64,000 bases of DNA from Streptosporangium sp. NBC_01755 (lineage in GTDB: Bacteria; Actinomycetota; Actinomycetes; Streptosporangiales; Streptosporangiaceae): contig NZ_CP109131.1 in the NCBI RefSeq assembly GCF_035917995.1, forward strand, positions 6,200,001-6,264,000. Direction: 5' to 3'. Made by a program: the position numbers and the translations under genes. Positions within the stretch are counted from its first letter, which is position 1, and each line of letters begins with the position of its first letter. The notes beneath the pieces were generated by a model, which worked only from the letters and a program-made list of their open reading frames with translations, ran no database searches and was not told the DNA's origin. This document shows positions 54,235 to 64,000 of this stretch, in pieces.

Positions 54235-54666
54235 ATGTTCCTCGGCACTCACCACCCGCGTCTTGATGAGAAGGGACGGCTGTTCCTGCCGGCGAAGTAC
54301 CGTGAGGAGCTGGCGGAGGGTCTGGTGATCACCAAAGGCCAGGAGCGTTGCCTCTACCTCTTTCCCGTAGAGGAGTTCCAGCGCATAACCGAGGCTCTGC
54401 GCAACGCGCCGGTGACCGCCAAGGCGGTCCGTGACTACAGTCGCGTCCTCTTCGCCGGCGCATCCGACGAGGTCGCCGACAAGCAGGGGCGGATCACCGT
54501 TCCGCAGGCTCTGCGCGAATACGCCGGCCTGTGCCGTGACTGCGTGGTCATCGGAGCCAACACCCGGCTGGAGATCTGGGACGCGCACGCCTGGAGCATC
54601 TATCTGGCCGACCAAGAGCAGGCTTTCGCCGATCTGTCGGAGGAGGTGCTGCCAGGGATTTTGTGA
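54235..54666 (+). CDS. mraZ: Transcriptional regulator MraZ
   Basis: A 143-residue protein with two SpoVT-AbrB-type DNA-binding repeats, [24 protein letters not shown] and [23 protein letters not shown] (quoted as [14 protein letters not shown] and [16 protein letters not shown]). MraZ forms rings and represses the dcw promoter. ATG 54235 follows GGGAGGTGGAG; an earlier in-frame ATG at 54160 lies inside the promoter and can be dismissed. It is first in the division and cell wall cluster. Confidence 0.95.
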   Translation: MFLGTHHPRLDEKGRLFLPAKYREELAEGLVITKGQERCLYLFPVEEFQRITEALRNAPVTAKAVRDYSRVLFAGASDEVADKQGRITVPQALREYAGLCRDCVVIGANTRLEIWDAHAWSIYLADQEQAFADLSEEVLPGIL

Positions 54667-54891
54667 CTCCACGGTCGACTCATCGGTAAAACGTCGTTCG
54701 GCGAGGTCTCCACCCGCAACCACCTGCCCGTCAGCTGATGCACCTTCCCCGGTGTCAGGTGACGGGCGGATACTCGGGTGCGGATGGGGACCTGGCCGGA
54801 CGGCCCCGGGGGTGGGGGCCAGTTTCAAGACACCGGTGAGCGTCCGCCGCACGTCCGTGGGACGGGGCGGGAAAAAGGAGGGTTGCGCTTC

Positions 54892-55884
54892 ATGCGCGCC
54901 GAAAACCACAACCATGATCTCCATACGCCGGGGGGACACGTCCCCGTCATGCTCGACCGGGTGCTGGAGTTGCTCGCTCCGGCGCTGGCCCGCCCCGCCC
55001 CGGTGCTCGTCGACGCCAACCTCGGACTCGGCGGCCACGCCGAGGCACTGCTCGCCGCGCACCCCTCGCTCCATCTGATCGGGATCGACCGCGACCCCAC
55101 CGCCATCGAGCGCTCCACGGCCAGGCTCGCGCCGTACGCGAATCGGATCACGCTGGTGCGCGCCGTCTCCGACGAGCTTTCCGGGGTGCTGGCCGACGCC
55201 GGCCACCCCCGCGTCGACGCCGCCCTGTTCGACCTGGGCGTCTCCTCGCCGCAGCTGGACGAGGCCGAGCGTGGTTTCGCCTACTCCTATGACGCGCCGC
55301 TGGACATGCGGATGGACCGTGACGAGGAGCTCACGGCCGAGATCGTGGTGAACACCTATCCGGCCGCCGAGCTGATCCGGATCCTGCGGGATTACGGAGA
55401 AGAACGATTCGCCCCGCGTGTCGCGCATCTAATTCTCAAGGAAAGGGCCAGGGAGGCCATAACGTCTACCAAGAGGCTTGCGGAGATCGTCCGGACGGCG
55501 ATCCCCGCTGCTACCCGTAGGACAGGGGGAAACCCCGCTAAAAGGACTTTTCAGGCGTTGCGGATCGAGGTGAACGCGGAGTTGACGGCGCTGGAACGCG
55601 CGCTCCCAGCCGCGCTCGACGCATTGACGCTGGGCGGGCGCGTCGTCGTGCTCGCGTACCACTCCCTCGAAGACCGGCTGACAAAGCAGGTCATCACCGC
55701 GCGGACCAGGGACACCGGTCCTGTTGGCCTCCCTGTCCCGCTGCCGGCTCACCAGCCGCGGTTCGCGCTCCTGACGAGGGGGGCCGAGCTTCCGAGCGAA
55801 GAGGAGGTGGCCCGCAACCCGCGGGCGGCCTCTGCCCGGTGTCGGGCGGCAGAGAGGATCCGTGAGGCAGTTGACGAGGAGTGA
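54892..55884 (+). CDS. rsmH: 16S rRNA m4C1402 methyltransferase
   Basis: A 330-residue SAM-dependent methyltransferase. Motifs are [57 protein letters not shown] (here [17 protein letters not shown]), [14 protein letters not shown] and [11 protein letters not shown], all standard for RsmH/MraW. ATG 54892 lies ten bases after GGAGG. It is separated from mraZ by 225 bases with no gene. Its end overlaps ftsL. Confidence 0.94.
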   Translation: MRAENHNHDLHTPGGHVPVMLDRVLELLAPALARPAPVLVDANLGLGGHAEALLAAHPSLHLIGIDRDPTAIERSTARLAPYANRITLVRAVSDELSGVLADAGHPRVDAALFDLGVSSPQLDEAERGFAYSYDAPLDMRMDRDEELTAEIVVNTYPAAELIRILRDYGEERFAPRVAHLILKERAREAITSTKRLAEIVRTAIPAATRRTGGNPAKRTFQALRIEVNAELTALERALPAALDALTLGGRVVVLAYHSLEDRLTKQVITARTRDTGPVGLPVPLPAHQPRFALLTRGAELPSEEEVARNPRAASARCRAAERIREAVDEE

Positions 55885-56386
55885 GACAGACGTCCGACGT
55901 GCCGCGCCCAGCCGTGCGGTACCCGGTCGCGGCGCGCGCCCCGCGCGTGTCCCCCGTACGACGCCGCAGGGACGCCGCACCGGTCCGGTCAGGCCCGTCT
56001 CCGGTCCGGCCGCGCCGGCCCAGGCGGCTCCCGCGGCCCGTCGCGCGCGGGCGCCGAGGGCTCCCTTCCTGCTGCTCGTGGTCGGCCTGCTCTGCGGCGG
56101 CCTGGTCAGCCTGCTGTTGCTGAACGCCGTGCTCGCCAAGGACTCCTTCAGGGCCAACGGGCTACGCAAGGAGATCAGCGGTCTGCGCATCGAGAAAGAG
56201 GCGAAGCAGAGCGAGAACATGCGGAGGGAGATGCCCGACGCGGTCGCGAAGAGCAACGAGTACCAGGGGCTTGGGCCCGACTGGGGCACCGCACGCGTCA
56301 TCACCCCCGACAAACCCGCCAGCAGGACCGCCAGTGACGGTCAGACGCCCGCAGGGCAGGAGCGAGTGCCGGGCACGGGCCAGTGA
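55862..56386 (+). CDS. ftsL: FtsL-like cell division protein
   Basis: A 174-residue single-pass membrane protein. A long basic Arg/Pro cytoplasmic start (1-66) is followed by one membrane helix ([20 protein letters not shown]) and a short helical outer part ([20 protein letters not shown]) that would form the FtsL/FtsB-type coiled coil. Its place between rsmH and ftsI identifies it better than its sequence. GTG 55862, with AGAGGA before it, overlaps rsmH by 23 bases. It recruits and activates the septal peptidoglycan synthase. Confidence 0.8.
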   Translation: MRQLTRSETDVRRAAPSRAVPGRGARPARVPRTTPQGRRTGPVRPVSGPAAPAQAAPAARRARAPRAPFLLLVVGLLCGGLVSLLLLNAVLAKDSFRANGLRKEISGLRIEKEAKQSENMRREMPDAVAKSNEYQGLGPDWGTARVITPDKPASRTASDGQTPAGQERVPGTGQ

Positions 56387-59262
56387 GAGAGAGCGGCGGG
56401 CGAGGGCCGGGACAGGGCCGCGGCGGCTCCCCGGGCGGAGCGTCCGGAAGCTCCGGCCGCCGGTCTCCCGGCGGTCCCGGCCGGACGGGCAGGCCCGGTG
56501 GCGCCCCGGACGCCCCCGGCGGTCCCGGCTCCGACGGCACCGGGTCCTCCGGGGCCCCCGGCGTCCCCGACAGCCCTGGCGGGTCTGCCTCCCCGGGCAG
56601 GCCCCCGGCGTCCGGCAGGTCCGGTTCTTCGGGTGGGTCGTCCGGTTCTTCGAGGTCGTCTGGTTCGTCTGGTTCCGGTCGTGCGGGTTCTTCGGGCCGG
56701 GCACAGGGCGCCGACAGGCCGAACAGGTCCCGCTCGCAGGGCGTGCCGGGTTCCTCGGGCAGACCATCCGCCGCGGGCTCCGGCCGGGCGGGTTCTCCGT
56801 CCAGGAGACAGGGGGGCGAGGGGGCGGCCGGTTCCTCCAGGGGGCGGTTCCCCGCCGAGGGCCCCGGCCCGGGCAAGGGGCAGGGGGCAGGGCGGACCGG
56901 CAGGCCGGGCTCCGCGGCGAGGCCGTCCGCCCCGGGCGGCTCCGGCCGGGCGTCCGCCTCCGGCGGACCTGGCAGGACGGGCTCGCCCGGCAGGCCGACG
57001 GCCTCGGAGGGCACCGGCAGACCTGACAAGCCTGACAAATCTGACAAATCTAATAAGCCTGATGGGCCTGCCAGGTCCGGCTCACCGGCGAGGCCGTCGG
57101 CCGCGGGCATGTCCGGCGGGTCCGGTTCTCCGGGTGGGCAGGGCCCCACCGGCAGGCAGGGTTCCACCGGCAGGCAGAGGCCCACCGCGCGGCCACCCGT
57201 CCCCGACGCGCCAGGCAGGGCGGGAGCGCGTCCGGGCAGGGGCGCCTCCGGGGCGCCGGGCGGATCCTCCGCACTCCGGGCGACAGGTGGCCCCGGCAGG
57301 CCCCCGGGCACCTCGGCGTCGCGCAGGTCGACCGGTTCCGAGGCCGCGCGCGGGCCGACGCGGCCCTCAAGGACCCAGGAGCCACCCGGCCCACCGGGTC
57401 CGCCGGGTCCGCCGGGCCGGGTGCGGCCCGCGCCGAGGCGCGGGGATGAGCGGCCGCAGGATCAGGAGTACACGCGCGTGACGGGACGTGGCGGCGGCAG
57501 GCCACCGCGGCCTCCGGCGCGCCCGTCCGCGGTACTGCGCCTGGGCAACCCCCGCAGGCGCATCGGTATCGGCCTGATGGCGATGACCTTCGTGCTGTCC
57601 ATCTTCGCGGGGCGGCTCATCCAGCTCCAGGGCCTCGACTCGAAGGTCTACACCGCCGAGGCGGCCAAGCAACGCGTACAGGGTGAGAAGCTGCCCGCGA
57701 GAAGGGGCTCGATCACCGATGTCAACGGCAACGAGCTCGCGCTGACCCTGGAGGCGCGCGAGATCTTCGTGGACCCCTCGCAGGTCGTCGCCGCGCAGCG
57801 CGACCGGGTGGCCACGGTCCTGGCCAAGGAGCTGAACGAGCCCAAGGATCCGATCGCCGCCAAGCTGGCCGACGGCACCAGCCACTACGCGCAGGTCGCC
57901 GCGGCCGTCGACCCCGCGCTCGCCCAGCGGATCATGGCGTACGAGTTCAAGGGTGTCGGCAGCAAGCACCGCTACCGGCGTGACTACCCGGGCGGCAACC
58001 TGGCGGGCAGCCTGCTGGGTTTCGTCGGCACCGACGGCACGGGGCTGGCCGGGCTGGAGAGCACCTACGACAAGCTGCTCGCGGGCCGAGACGGCGAGCA
58101 GATCATCGAGACGGGCGCCAGGGGGCAGCGCATCCCGATGACCCGCAGCACCCTGCGGGCGCCCGTCGAGGGCAGGGACGTGCGGCTGACCATCAACCGC
58201 GACGTCCAGTGGGCCGCGCAGAAGGCGATCAGCGATCAGGTCCAGGCCACCGGGTCCCGCACCGGCAGTGCCATCGTGATGGACGTGCAGACCGGCCAGG
58301 TGATCGCCATGGCCAACGCGCCGGAGCTCGACCTGAGGAACTGGATGGACTCCCCGCTGGAGGACCGGGGCAACCGGTCGGTCACGGACGTGTTCGAACC
58401 GGGCAGCACCAACAAGGTCATCACCGCCGCGGCGGCACTGGAGTCGGGGGCCGTGCGGCCGGAGACCCTGTTCACCGTCCCCGACCGGATCAGGTGTGCC
58501 GACCGGGTGCTGAAGGACTCCCACCCGCATGCCACGGAGCGCCTGACCTTCTCGGGCGTCGTGGCGACGTCCAGCAACGTGGGCACGATCCTCGCCACCC
58601 AGAAGATCGGCGATGAGAAGCTCCACTCGATGCTCCAGCGCTTCGGTTTCGGCGCGAAACCCGGCAGCGGGCTGCCGGGAGAGGAGGCGGGGCTGCTGCC
58701 CGACTGGAAGGACTGGTCGGGCAGCCAGCGCTGCACGATCGCCTACGGCCAGGGCATCTCGGTGACGGCGCTTCAGACGGCGAGCGTCTACCAGACCATC
58801 GCCAACGGCGGGGTGCGCGTCACCCCGCAGATCGTGGCCGGTACGACCGGCGAGAACGGCGCGTTCACGCCGTCCGCGCCGGGTAAGCGGACCCGGGTGG
58901 TCGGTGAGCGTACGGCGAGGGAGGTCGCCGCCATGCTGGAGGCCGCCGTGAGCGAGCAGGGCACCGGCAACCTCGCCGCGATCGACGGCTACCGGGTGGC
59001 GGGCAAGACGGGTACCGCGATGCGCTATGACACCAAATGTCAGGGCTACTGCGGATATACCGCGACGTTTGTTGGTTTTGCGCCGGTGGACAAGCCCCGT
59101 CTGGTCGTCCTGGCGGTACTCCAGGACCCCCAGCAGGGCTACTACGGTGGGGAGATCGCCGCCCCGGTCTTCAAGCAGCTGATGACGTTCGCGTTGAAGA
59201 GCGGGAAGATTCCCCCGACCGGAACCCGGCCCTCCCCGGTGCGGATACGCGCAGGGAGGTGA
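56383..59262 (+). CDS. ftsI: Septal peptidoglycan transpeptidase (FtsI/PBP3) with very long disordered N-terminus
   Basis: A 959-residue class B penicillin-binding protein. Residues 1-385 are low-complexity Gly/Ser/Pro/Arg, including a GPPGPPGPPG run. The membrane helix lies at about 391-410 (RIGIGLMAMTFVLSIFAGRL), the dimerisation domain at 440-620, then the transpeptidase with SxxK S675-K678 (EPGSTNK), SxN S730-N732 (TSSN) and KTG K875-G877 (AGKTGTAM). Typical FtsI proteins are about 580-650 residues, so the cytoplasmic part is some 300 residues longer. GTG 56383 overlaps ftsL by GTGA, which supports the long start, and no later start has a better context. Confidence 0.92.
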   Translation: MRESGGRGPGQGRGGSPGGASGSSGRRSPGGPGRTGRPGGAPDAPGGPGSDGTGSSGAPGVPDSPGGSASPGRPPASGRSGSSGGSSGSSRSSGSSGSGRAGSSGRAQGADRPNRSRSQGVPGSSGRPSAAGSGRAGSPSRRQGGEGAAGSSRGRFPAEGPGPGKGQGAGRTGRPGSAARPSAPGGSGRASASGGPGRTGSPGRPTASEGTGRPDKPDKSDKSNKPDGPARSGSPARPSAAGMSGGSGSPGGQGPTGRQGSTGRQRPTARPPVPDAPGRAGARPGRGASGAPGGSSALRATGGPGRPPGTSASRRSTGSEAARGPTRPSRTQEPPGPPGPPGPPGRVRPAPRRGDERPQDQEYTRVTGRGGGRPPRPPARPSAVLRLGNPRRRIGIGLMAMTFVLSIFAGRLIQLQGLDSKVYTAEAAKQRVQGEKLPARRGSITDVNGNELALTLEAREIFVDPSQVVAAQRDRVATVLAKELNEPKDPIAAKLADGTSHYAQVAAAVDPALAQRIMAYEFKGVGSKHRYRRDYPGGNLAGSLLGFVGTDGTGLAGLESTYDKLLAGRDGEQIIETGARGQRIPMTRSTLRAPVEGRDVRLTINRDVQWAAQKAISDQVQATGSRTGSAIVMDVQTGQVIAMANAPELDLRNWMDSPLEDRGNRSVTDVFEPGSTNKVITAAAALESGAVRPETLFTVPDRIRCADRVLKDSHPHATERLTFSGVVATSSNVGTILATQKIGDEKLHSMLQRFGFGAKPGSGLPGEEAGLLPDWKDWSGSQRCTIAYGQGISVTALQTASVYQTIANGGVRVTPQIVAGTTGENGAFTPSAPGKRTRVVGERTAREVAAMLEAAVSEQGTGNLAAIDGYRVAGKTGTAMRYDTKCQGYCGYTATFVGFAPVDKPRLVVLAVLQDPQQGYYGGEIAAPVFKQLMTFALKSGKIPPTGTRPSPVRIRAGR

Positions 59263-59272
59263 CGAGTGAAGG

Positions 59273-59278
59273 TACGCT
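59273..59278 (+). promoter_or_regulatory. -10 element before murE
   Basis: TACGCT ends six bases before the GTG at 59285. A promoter inside the dcw cluster, giving murE its own leaderless transcript, is possible. Confidence 0.35.
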
Positions 59279-59284
59279 CTCGCC

Positions 59285-60847
59285 GTGCATCCCCCGTCGT
59301 CCATGCGACCCGCAACCAGTTCACCCCGTCCGCTCTCCGGGCTGGCGAGCCTCATCGGCGCGCCCTCGGGCACGTCACGAGCGCCGCTTGCCGCGGTGTC
59401 CGGGATCACCATCGACTCGCGCCAGGTGTGTCGTGGAGATCTCTACGTCGCGCTGCCGGGGGCCACGGCCCACGGGGCCGACTTCTCCGCGCAGGCCCTC
59501 GCCGCGGGTGCCGCCGCGATCCTGACCGACGAGGCGGGCAGGCAGGCCGCGGTCGCGACCGGCCTGCCGGTCCTCGTCGTGCCCAACCCGCGCCGCCTGC
59601 TGGGACAGGTCTCCGCCTGGGTGTACGGCAATCCCGCGGCGGATGTGATGGTCATCGGCGTCACCGGCACCAGCGGCAAGTCCACCACCGGTTTCCTGCT
59701 GGAGGCCGGGCTGCGGGCCGCGGGACACCGGCCCGGGCTGATCGGGGGCGTGGAGATCCACGTCGGTGAGCTGCGCTTCGCGCCGAAGCTCACCACACCG
59801 GAGGCCAGCGACCTGCAGGGCCTGTTCGCCCTGATGCGCGAGCGGGGCGTCACCGCCGCGGCCATGGAGGTCTCCAGCCACGCGCTGGCGCTGGGCCGGG
59901 TCGACGAGGTGTTCTACGACGTGGCGCTGTTCACCAACCTGTCGCAGGACCACCTCGACTTCCACCGGGATCTCGACGACTACTTCGCGACGAAGGCCCG
60001 GTTGTTCACCCCCGAGATGAGCAGGGTGGGCGTCGTCAACATCGACGACGCCCACGGGCGGGAGCTCCTCGGCTTCGCGAAGATCCCGATGATCACCTTC
60101 TCCGCCGAGGGCGCCGTGGAGGCCGACTGGCGGGCGGTGGACGTGCGCCTGGGGCCCGAGGGCAGCACCTTCAAGATCGTGGGGCCCGGCGGCGTCGAGG
60201 AGGCCGCGGCGATCGCCCTGCCCGGCCCCTTCAACGTGGCCAACGCCCTGGGGGCCGTCGTCGCACTGGTGGAGGCCGGTGTGCCACTGCGAGCCGCGCT
60301 GACGGGCATAGGTACGCTGGCAGGAGTTCCGGGCCGGATGGAGCGGGTTCCCGGCGGGGAGGACTTCCAGGCCATCGTCGACTACTCGCACAAGCCCGGC
60401 GCGGTCGAGTCCGTTCTGCGCTCGCTGCGCGAGGTCACCGCGGGCAGGCTCATCGTGGTCCTCGGCTGCGGGGGTGACCGTGACCGTGGTAAACGCCCAA
60501 TGATGGGAGAAGCCGCCGCAAGGCTGGCAGATGTGGCTATTCTCACCAGCGACAACCCCCGCTCTGAGGATCCTCTGCGGATCCTCGCGGAGATGATGGA
60601 CGGAGTTCTCGGTGTGTCCCAGGACGGACGCGCACATGTGATCATTGAGCCTGATCGTGCTGCGGCCATCGACCTGGCCATCGGCCGGGCGGGTTTCGGC
60701 GACGTCGTCGTCGTGGCCGGCAAGGGTCACGAGCAGGGCCAGTACATCGGCGACCAGGTGCTTCCTTTCGATGACAGGCAGGTCGTGGCCGACGCGATCG
60801 TCAGGCGCCGGAACCGCATCGGGCGCCGAAGCACGTATGGAGAGTAG
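59285..60847 (+). CDS. murE: UDP-MurNAc-L-Ala-D-Glu:meso-diaminopimelate ligase
   Basis: A 520-residue Mur ligase that adds the third residue of the peptidoglycan stem. The ATP loop is VIGVTGTSGKSTTGFLL, with the carbamylated-lysine region following. The C-terminal domain has the DNPR motif (D423) in SDNPRSEDPLRI, which selects meso-diaminopimelate rather than lysine. It starts at GTG 59285 or ATG 59303. The stop is 12 bases before murF. Confidence 0.95.
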   Translation: MHPPSSMRPATSSPRPLSGLASLIGAPSGTSRAPLAAVSGITIDSRQVCRGDLYVALPGATAHGADFSAQALAAGAAAILTDEAGRQAAVATGLPVLVVPNPRRLLGQVSAWVYGNPAADVMVIGVTGTSGKSTTGFLLEAGLRAAGHRPGLIGGVEIHVGELRFAPKLTTPEASDLQGLFALMRERGVTAAAMEVSSHALALGRVDEVFYDVALFTNLSQDHLDFHRDLDDYFATKARLFTPEMSRVGVVNIDDAHGRELLGFAKIPMITFSAEGAVEADWRAVDVRLGPEGSTFKIVGPGGVEEAAAIALPGPFNVANALGAVVALVEAGVPLRAALTGIGTLAGVPGRMERVPGGEDFQAIVDYSHKPGAVESVLRSLREVTAGRLIVVLGCGGDRDRGKRPMMGEAAARLADVAILTSDNPRSEDPLRILAEMMDGVLGVSQDGRAHVIIEPDRAAAIDLAIGRAGFGDVVVVAGKGHEQGQYIGDQVLPFDDRQVVADAIVRRRNRIGRRSTYGE

Positions 60848-60859
60848 GGAAGACGCATC

Positions 60860-62485
60860 ATGATCCCGTTGCCGCTGGCCAGAATCGCCGAGATCACCTC
60901 GGGGGCCCTCGGGGGCATGGCCGACCCACGCGCGGTGGTGCGAGGCCCGGTCGTCATCGACTCCCGCGCCGTCGAACCGGGGTCGCTGTTCGTCGCGATC
61001 AAGGGTGAACGGGTCGACGGGCACGACTTCGCCGCCCAGGCCATCGAGGCAGGGGCGGTCGCCGTGCTGGCCGCCCGGGCCGTCGACGCCCCCGCCGTCA
61101 TCGTCGGCGACACCGTGACGGCCCTGGCCGGCCTGGCCACCGCCGTCTGCGCCGAACTGCCGGCGACCACGGTCATCGGCATCACCGGCTCGGCGGGCAA
61201 GACCACCACCAAGGATCTGCTGGCCAGGCTCACCGCCAGGATCGGTCCGACGGTCGCCCCCGTCGGATCGTTCAACAACGAGATCGGTCACCCGCTGACC
61301 GTGCTGAAGGCCGACGAGGACACCCGCTACCTGGTGCTGGAGCTCAGCGCACGCGACGTGGGGCACATCGCCCACCTGACCCGTATCGCCCCGCCGAGGA
61401 TCGGCGTGGTCCTCAACGTCGGCACCGCCCACCTGGGTGTCTTCGGCGGCAAGGAGGAGATCGCCAGGGCCAAGGGCGAGCTGGTCGAGGCGCTGCCCGC
61501 CGACGGCGTCGCCGTGCTCAACGTCGACGACCCGCTGGTGGCCGCCATGGCCGGCCGCACCCGCGCCCGCGTCACCTGGTACGGCCGGGCCTCCGGCGCC
61601 GACATACGGGCCGAGAACGTGACCGTCGACGGCCGGGGGCGAGCCTCCTTCACGCTGCGCACCCCGTCCGGCGCCGCCCCGGTCGGCCTCCGCCTGTACG
61701 GCGAGCACGCGGTGGAGAACGCGCTGGCGGCCGCCGCGGCCGCCTACGAGCTCGGCCTGCCGGTCGCCACCATCGCCGAGGAGCTGTCGGAGGCCGAACC
61801 CCGTAGCCGCTGGCGGATGGAGGTCACCGACCGCGAGGACGGGGTGACCGTGATCAACGACGCCTACAACGCCAACCCCGACTCCATGCGCGCCGCCTTC
61901 GGCGCCCTGGACGCGCTCGCGGGGGATCGCCGACGCTTCGCGATCATCGCCGCCCTGCGCGAGCTGGGCGAGGAGGGTCCCGCGCTCAACGAGGAGCTGG
62001 GCCGGCTGGCCGGGGGCGCGGGTCTCGTGGGCCTGTTCGTCGTCGGCCCCGACGCCGCCCCGGTCCTGGCCGGGGCGGAGGCCGCCGTACGGGGGGCCGA
62101 CGCCCCCGCCGCGTCTACCGGACCGACCTCGCATGGAGAGGCCTCGCACGCGGGGATCTCGCACATAGGGGCCTCGCCCATAGGGGCCTCGCCCATAGGG
62201 GCCTCGCCCATAGGGGCCTCGCGCGATGCGGGAGGCCCGCCGGGCGCGGGAGAGCCGCCGGGCACCGGTTCGGCGGCCCGCCTCTCGCCCGTCGTCGCCT
62301 TCGGTGACGCCCCGGCGGCGGGGCCCCGGGGCGTCACCCGGGTCTCGCACGCCGCCGACGCGGCACAGGCGGGCGCGGAGCTGTCGGCGCTCCTGGCCCC
62401 CGGCGACGTCGTGCTCATCAAGGGACCGCGCGCCGCGGGCCTCGAACGCGTGGCCGCGGCGCTGCTCGGGGGTGATCGCCGATGA
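60860..62485 (+). CDS. murF: UDP-MurNAc-tripeptide:D-Ala-D-Ala ligase
   Basis: A 541-residue Mur ligase, adding D-Ala-D-Ala to complete the pentapeptide. It has [20 protein letters not shown] (here [16 protein letters not shown]), the ATP loop [29 protein letters not shown] and [10 protein letters not shown]. Between about residues 412 and 473 the C-terminal domain carries an extra low-complexity stretch made partly by a 15-base tandem repeat encoding IGASP. Usual length is about 450-480. It is followed by mraY with an ATGA overlap. Confidence 0.94.
   Translation: MIPLPLARIAEITSGALGGMADPRAVVRGPVVIDSRAVEPGSLFVAIKGERVDGHDFAAQAIEAGAVAVLAARAVDAPAVIVGDTVTALAGLATAVCAELPATTVIGITGSAGKTTTKDLLARLTARIGPTVAPVGSFNNEIGHPLTVLKADEDTRYLVLELSARDVGHIAHLTRIAPPRIGVVLNVGTAHLGVFGGKEEIARAKGELVEALPADGVAVLNVDDPLVAAMAGRTRARVTWYGRASGADIRAENVTVDGRGRASFTLRTPSGAAPVGLRLYGEHAVENALAAAAAAYELGLPVATIAEELSEAEPRSRWRMEVTDREDGVTVINDAYNANPDSMRAAFGALDALAGDRRRFAIIAALRELGEEGPALNEELGRLAGGAGLVGLFVVGPDAAPVLAGAEAAVRGADAPAASTGPTSHGEASHAGISHIGASPIGASPIGASPIGASRDAGGPPGAGEPPGTGSAARLSPVVAFGDAPAAGPRGVTRVSHAADAAQAGAELSALLAPGDVVLIKGPRAAGLERVAAALLGGDRR
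62164..62223 (+). repeat. 15-bp tandem repeat, four copies, in murF
   Basis: CATAGGGGCCTCGCC is repeated at 62164, 62179, 62194 and 62209 (the last copy ends in G). It keeps the frame and encodes IGASP units within the MurF C-terminal domain. Confidence 0.92.
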
Positions 62486-63540
62486 GGGAGATCCTCGTCG
62501 CGGCGGCGGTCAGCCTGCTGCTGTCCATGCTGGGCACGCCGCTGGCGATCCGGCTGTTCTCCCGGCGAGGCTACGGGCAGAGCATCAGGGAAGAGGGCCC
62601 CTCGGGCCACCACGACAAGCGCGGCACCCCCACCATGGGCGGCACCGTGATCGTGATCGCCGCGCTGGTCGGCTTCGCCTGCGCCCACCTCTACAGCTTC
62701 ACGCCACCCACGGTCTCCGCGGTCCTCGTGCTTTTCCTGATGACGGGCCTGGGCGCGGTCGGCTTCCTCGACGACTTCATCAAGATCTACAAGCAGCGCA
62801 GCCTCGGTCTGCGCAGCGGTGCCAAGGCGCTGGGCCAGCTCATCGTCGGCGCGGTCTTCGCGATCCTGGTGACCCGCTTCCCCAATGCCTACCTGATCAC
62901 CCCGGCCGAGACGCGCCTGTCGTTCCTGAGGGACTTCGGCCCCTCCATCGGGCTCATCGGGTTCGTCATCTGGGTGCTGATCATGATCGTGGGCTTCTCC
63001 AACGCGGTGAACCTCACCGACGGCCTCGACGGCCTGGCCAGCGGCGCCACCGGCGTGGTGCTGGCCTCGTACGTGCTGATCGGCAACTGGCAGCTGCGCA
63101 ACAGCTGCACCACCCAGCTCGGACCCAACTGCTACTGGGTCCGCGACCCGCTGGACCTGGCCGTGGTCGCCGCGGCGGTGCTCGGCGCGCTGGTCGGCTT
63201 CCTGTGGTGGAACGCCCCACCCGCGAAGATCTTCATGGGCGACACCGGCTCGCTGGCCCTGGGCGGCGTGCTCGCCGGACTGGCCATCACCACCAGGACC
63301 CAGCTGCTGCTGATCATCCTCGCCGGGATGTGCGTGCTCATCACCATGTCGGTGATCATCCAGGTCGGCTCCTTCAAGATGACCGGTAAACGGGTCTTCA
63401 GGATGGCCCCGCTCCAGCACCACTTCGAGCTGAAGGGCTGGGCCGAGACGACCATCGTGGTCCGCTTCTGGTTGATCGCCGCCCTGTGCGCGGCCGCCGG
63501 GCTGGGGATCTTCTACGTGGAATGGATGCCCAGGCTGTGA
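62482..63540 (+). CDS. mraY: Phospho-MurNAc-pentapeptide transferase
   Basis: A 352-residue membrane enzyme with about ten helices that makes lipid I from the MurF product and undecaprenyl phosphate. Catalytic motifs are [18 protein letters not shown] (DD pair), [15 protein letters not shown] (NxxxNxxDGxDGL) and QHHFELKGW (HHFE). It starts at ATG 62482, overlapping murF by ATGA. An extra loop with [18 protein letters not shown] (two Cys) lies on the outer side, as in other actinobacteria. Confidence 0.95.
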   Translation: MREILVAAAVSLLLSMLGTPLAIRLFSRRGYGQSIREEGPSGHHDKRGTPTMGGTVIVIAALVGFACAHLYSFTPPTVSAVLVLFLMTGLGAVGFLDDFIKIYKQRSLGLRSGAKALGQLIVGAVFAILVTRFPNAYLITPAETRLSFLRDFGPSIGLIGFVIWVLIMIVGFSNAVNLTDGLDGLASGATGVVLASYVLIGNWQLRNSCTTQLGPNCYWVRDPLDLAVVAAAVLGALVGFLWWNAPPAKIFMGDTGSLALGGVLAGLAITTRTQLLLIILAGMCVLITMSVIIQVGSFKMTGKRVFRMAPLQHHFELKGWAETTIVVRFWLIAALCAAAGLGIFYVEWMPRL

Positions 63541-64000
63541 GTGGGAAAGGCCATGTGATCTGCGTCGCGGGGCTGGGGGTCTCGGGCACGGCCGTGGCTC
63601 GCACGATGGCCGCGAGGGGCGAGAAGGTGATCGTCCTGGAGGGCAGGGACGGCGAGCGGGCCAGGGCGATCGCGGGCGAGCTCGCCGAGCTCGGCGTCGA
63701 GGTCCGCTTCGGTGAGCCCGCCGAGCCCCCGGCGGGCACCTCGTTGATCGTCACCACCGGCTGGCCACCGCACCACCCGCTGCTCGCCGCCGCCGCGGCG
63801 GCGGGGATCGAGGTGATCGGCGAGGTCGAGCTGGCCTGGCGGCTCCGCACCGAGGGCGCCGCTCCCTGGCTGGCGCTGACCGGCACCAACGGCAAGACCA
63901 CCGTGGTCCGGATGCTCACCTCGATGCTGCTGGCCGCCGGGCACCGGGCGCTCGCCGTCGGCAACGTCGGCACCCCGGTGGTGGAGGCGGTCGCCGGAGC
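63537..64000 (+). CDS. murD: UDP-MurNAc-L-Ala:D-Glu ligase, 5' part (runs off window)
   Basis: The first 154 codons of MurD. The N-terminal Rossmann domain begins [20 protein letters not shown], then [12 protein letters not shown] and the ATP loop [19 protein letters not shown] 63537 overlaps the mraY stop by GTGA and is the likeliest start; ATG 63522 in the same frame would overlap by 19 bases. It adds D-glutamate to UDP-MurNAc-L-alanine. The 3' part lies beyond base 64000. Confidence 0.93.
   Translation, partial: MSGKGHVICVAGLGVSGTAVARTMAARGEKVIVLEGRDGERARAIAGELAELGVEVRFGEPAEPPAGTSLIVTTGWPPHHPLLAAAAAAGIEVIGEVELAWRLRTEGAAPWLALTGTNGKTTVVRMLTSMLLAAGHRALAVGNVGTPVVEAVAG

Noticed and set aside
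59375-62350. A 991-codon minus-strand open frame across murE and murF
   Set aside because: It is the mirror of two well-identified Mur ligase genes. Its product is Gly/Arg/His-rich with no motif; long antisense frames are expected at this GC content.

Overview
The window is very GC-rich DNA from an actinomycete. Codon third positions are almost all G/C, GTG and TTG starts are common, and many genes overlap by ATGA or GTGA. The family content (TPR regulator of the Streptosporangium/Nonomuraea type, DUF3040, F420-type luciferase-like oxidoreductase, MurE with the meso-diaminopimelate DNPR motif, the priA-def-fmt-rsmB-rpe-rib order) suggests a member of the Streptosporangiales. That placement is inference; no rRNA gene is present.

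Layout. (1) 1-7400 is accessory: an orphan ribbon-helix-helix protein, a divergent pair (RsbW-like ATPase and a TPR regulator), then three mobile elements in a row. An intact IS66-type element sits inside a small gene whose original reading frame can be rebuilt. Next comes an IS30-type transposase gene killed by two in-frame stops, then a TnpB element with terminal hairpins. (2) 7500-20000 is core: amidohydrolase, primosomal protein PriA, two adjacent genes of one unnamed family, peptide deformylase, Met-tRNA formyltransferase, RsmB, and an AsnB-type amidotransferase closed by a strong hairpin. (3) 20100-24060 is a two-gene reverse-strand operon of beta-propeller proteins. (4) 24400-35260 holds rpe, a complete reverse-strand peptide ABC transporter operon, and an FMN-riboswitch-led riboflavin operon (ribE, ribBA, ribH) with two tiny coupled ORFs. 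(5) 35400-41700 holds a KtrAB/Trk-type potassium uptake pair and a coxD-coxE-xdhC-mocA set of accessory genes for a molybdenum hydroxylase whose structural genes are not in view. (6) 41700-49020 holds a membrane EEP hydrolase, an F420-type oxidoreductase, a Xaa-Pro peptidase, efp, nusB, a methyltransferase, dinB behind a LexA-like box, and a DUF3040 protein. (7) 49100-53750 is a reverse-strand MoxR-DUF58-transglutaminase operon. (8) 54140-64000 is the division and cell wall (dcw) cluster mraZ-rsmH-ftsL-ftsI-murE-murF-mraY-murD; murD runs off the end.

Two themes recur. First, many genes here lack a Shine-Dalgarno sequence but carry TANNNT six or seven bases before ATG/GTG, which is the leaderless pattern of actinobacteria. 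Second, several essential housekeeping proteins (PriA, RsmB, FtsI, MurF) carry repeat-derived, low-complexity Gly/Pro/Ser/Ala/Arg/Glu segments; the FtsI one is about 385 residues long. No CRISPR array, tRNA or rRNA gene was seen. I found no clear candidate for a wholly new defence or biosynthetic system. The observations I rate highest are the FtsI extension, the coupled mini-ORFs in the riboflavin operon, the phased repeats over the mraZ promoter, the LexA-like box before dinB, and the overlapping palindromes before pepQ.
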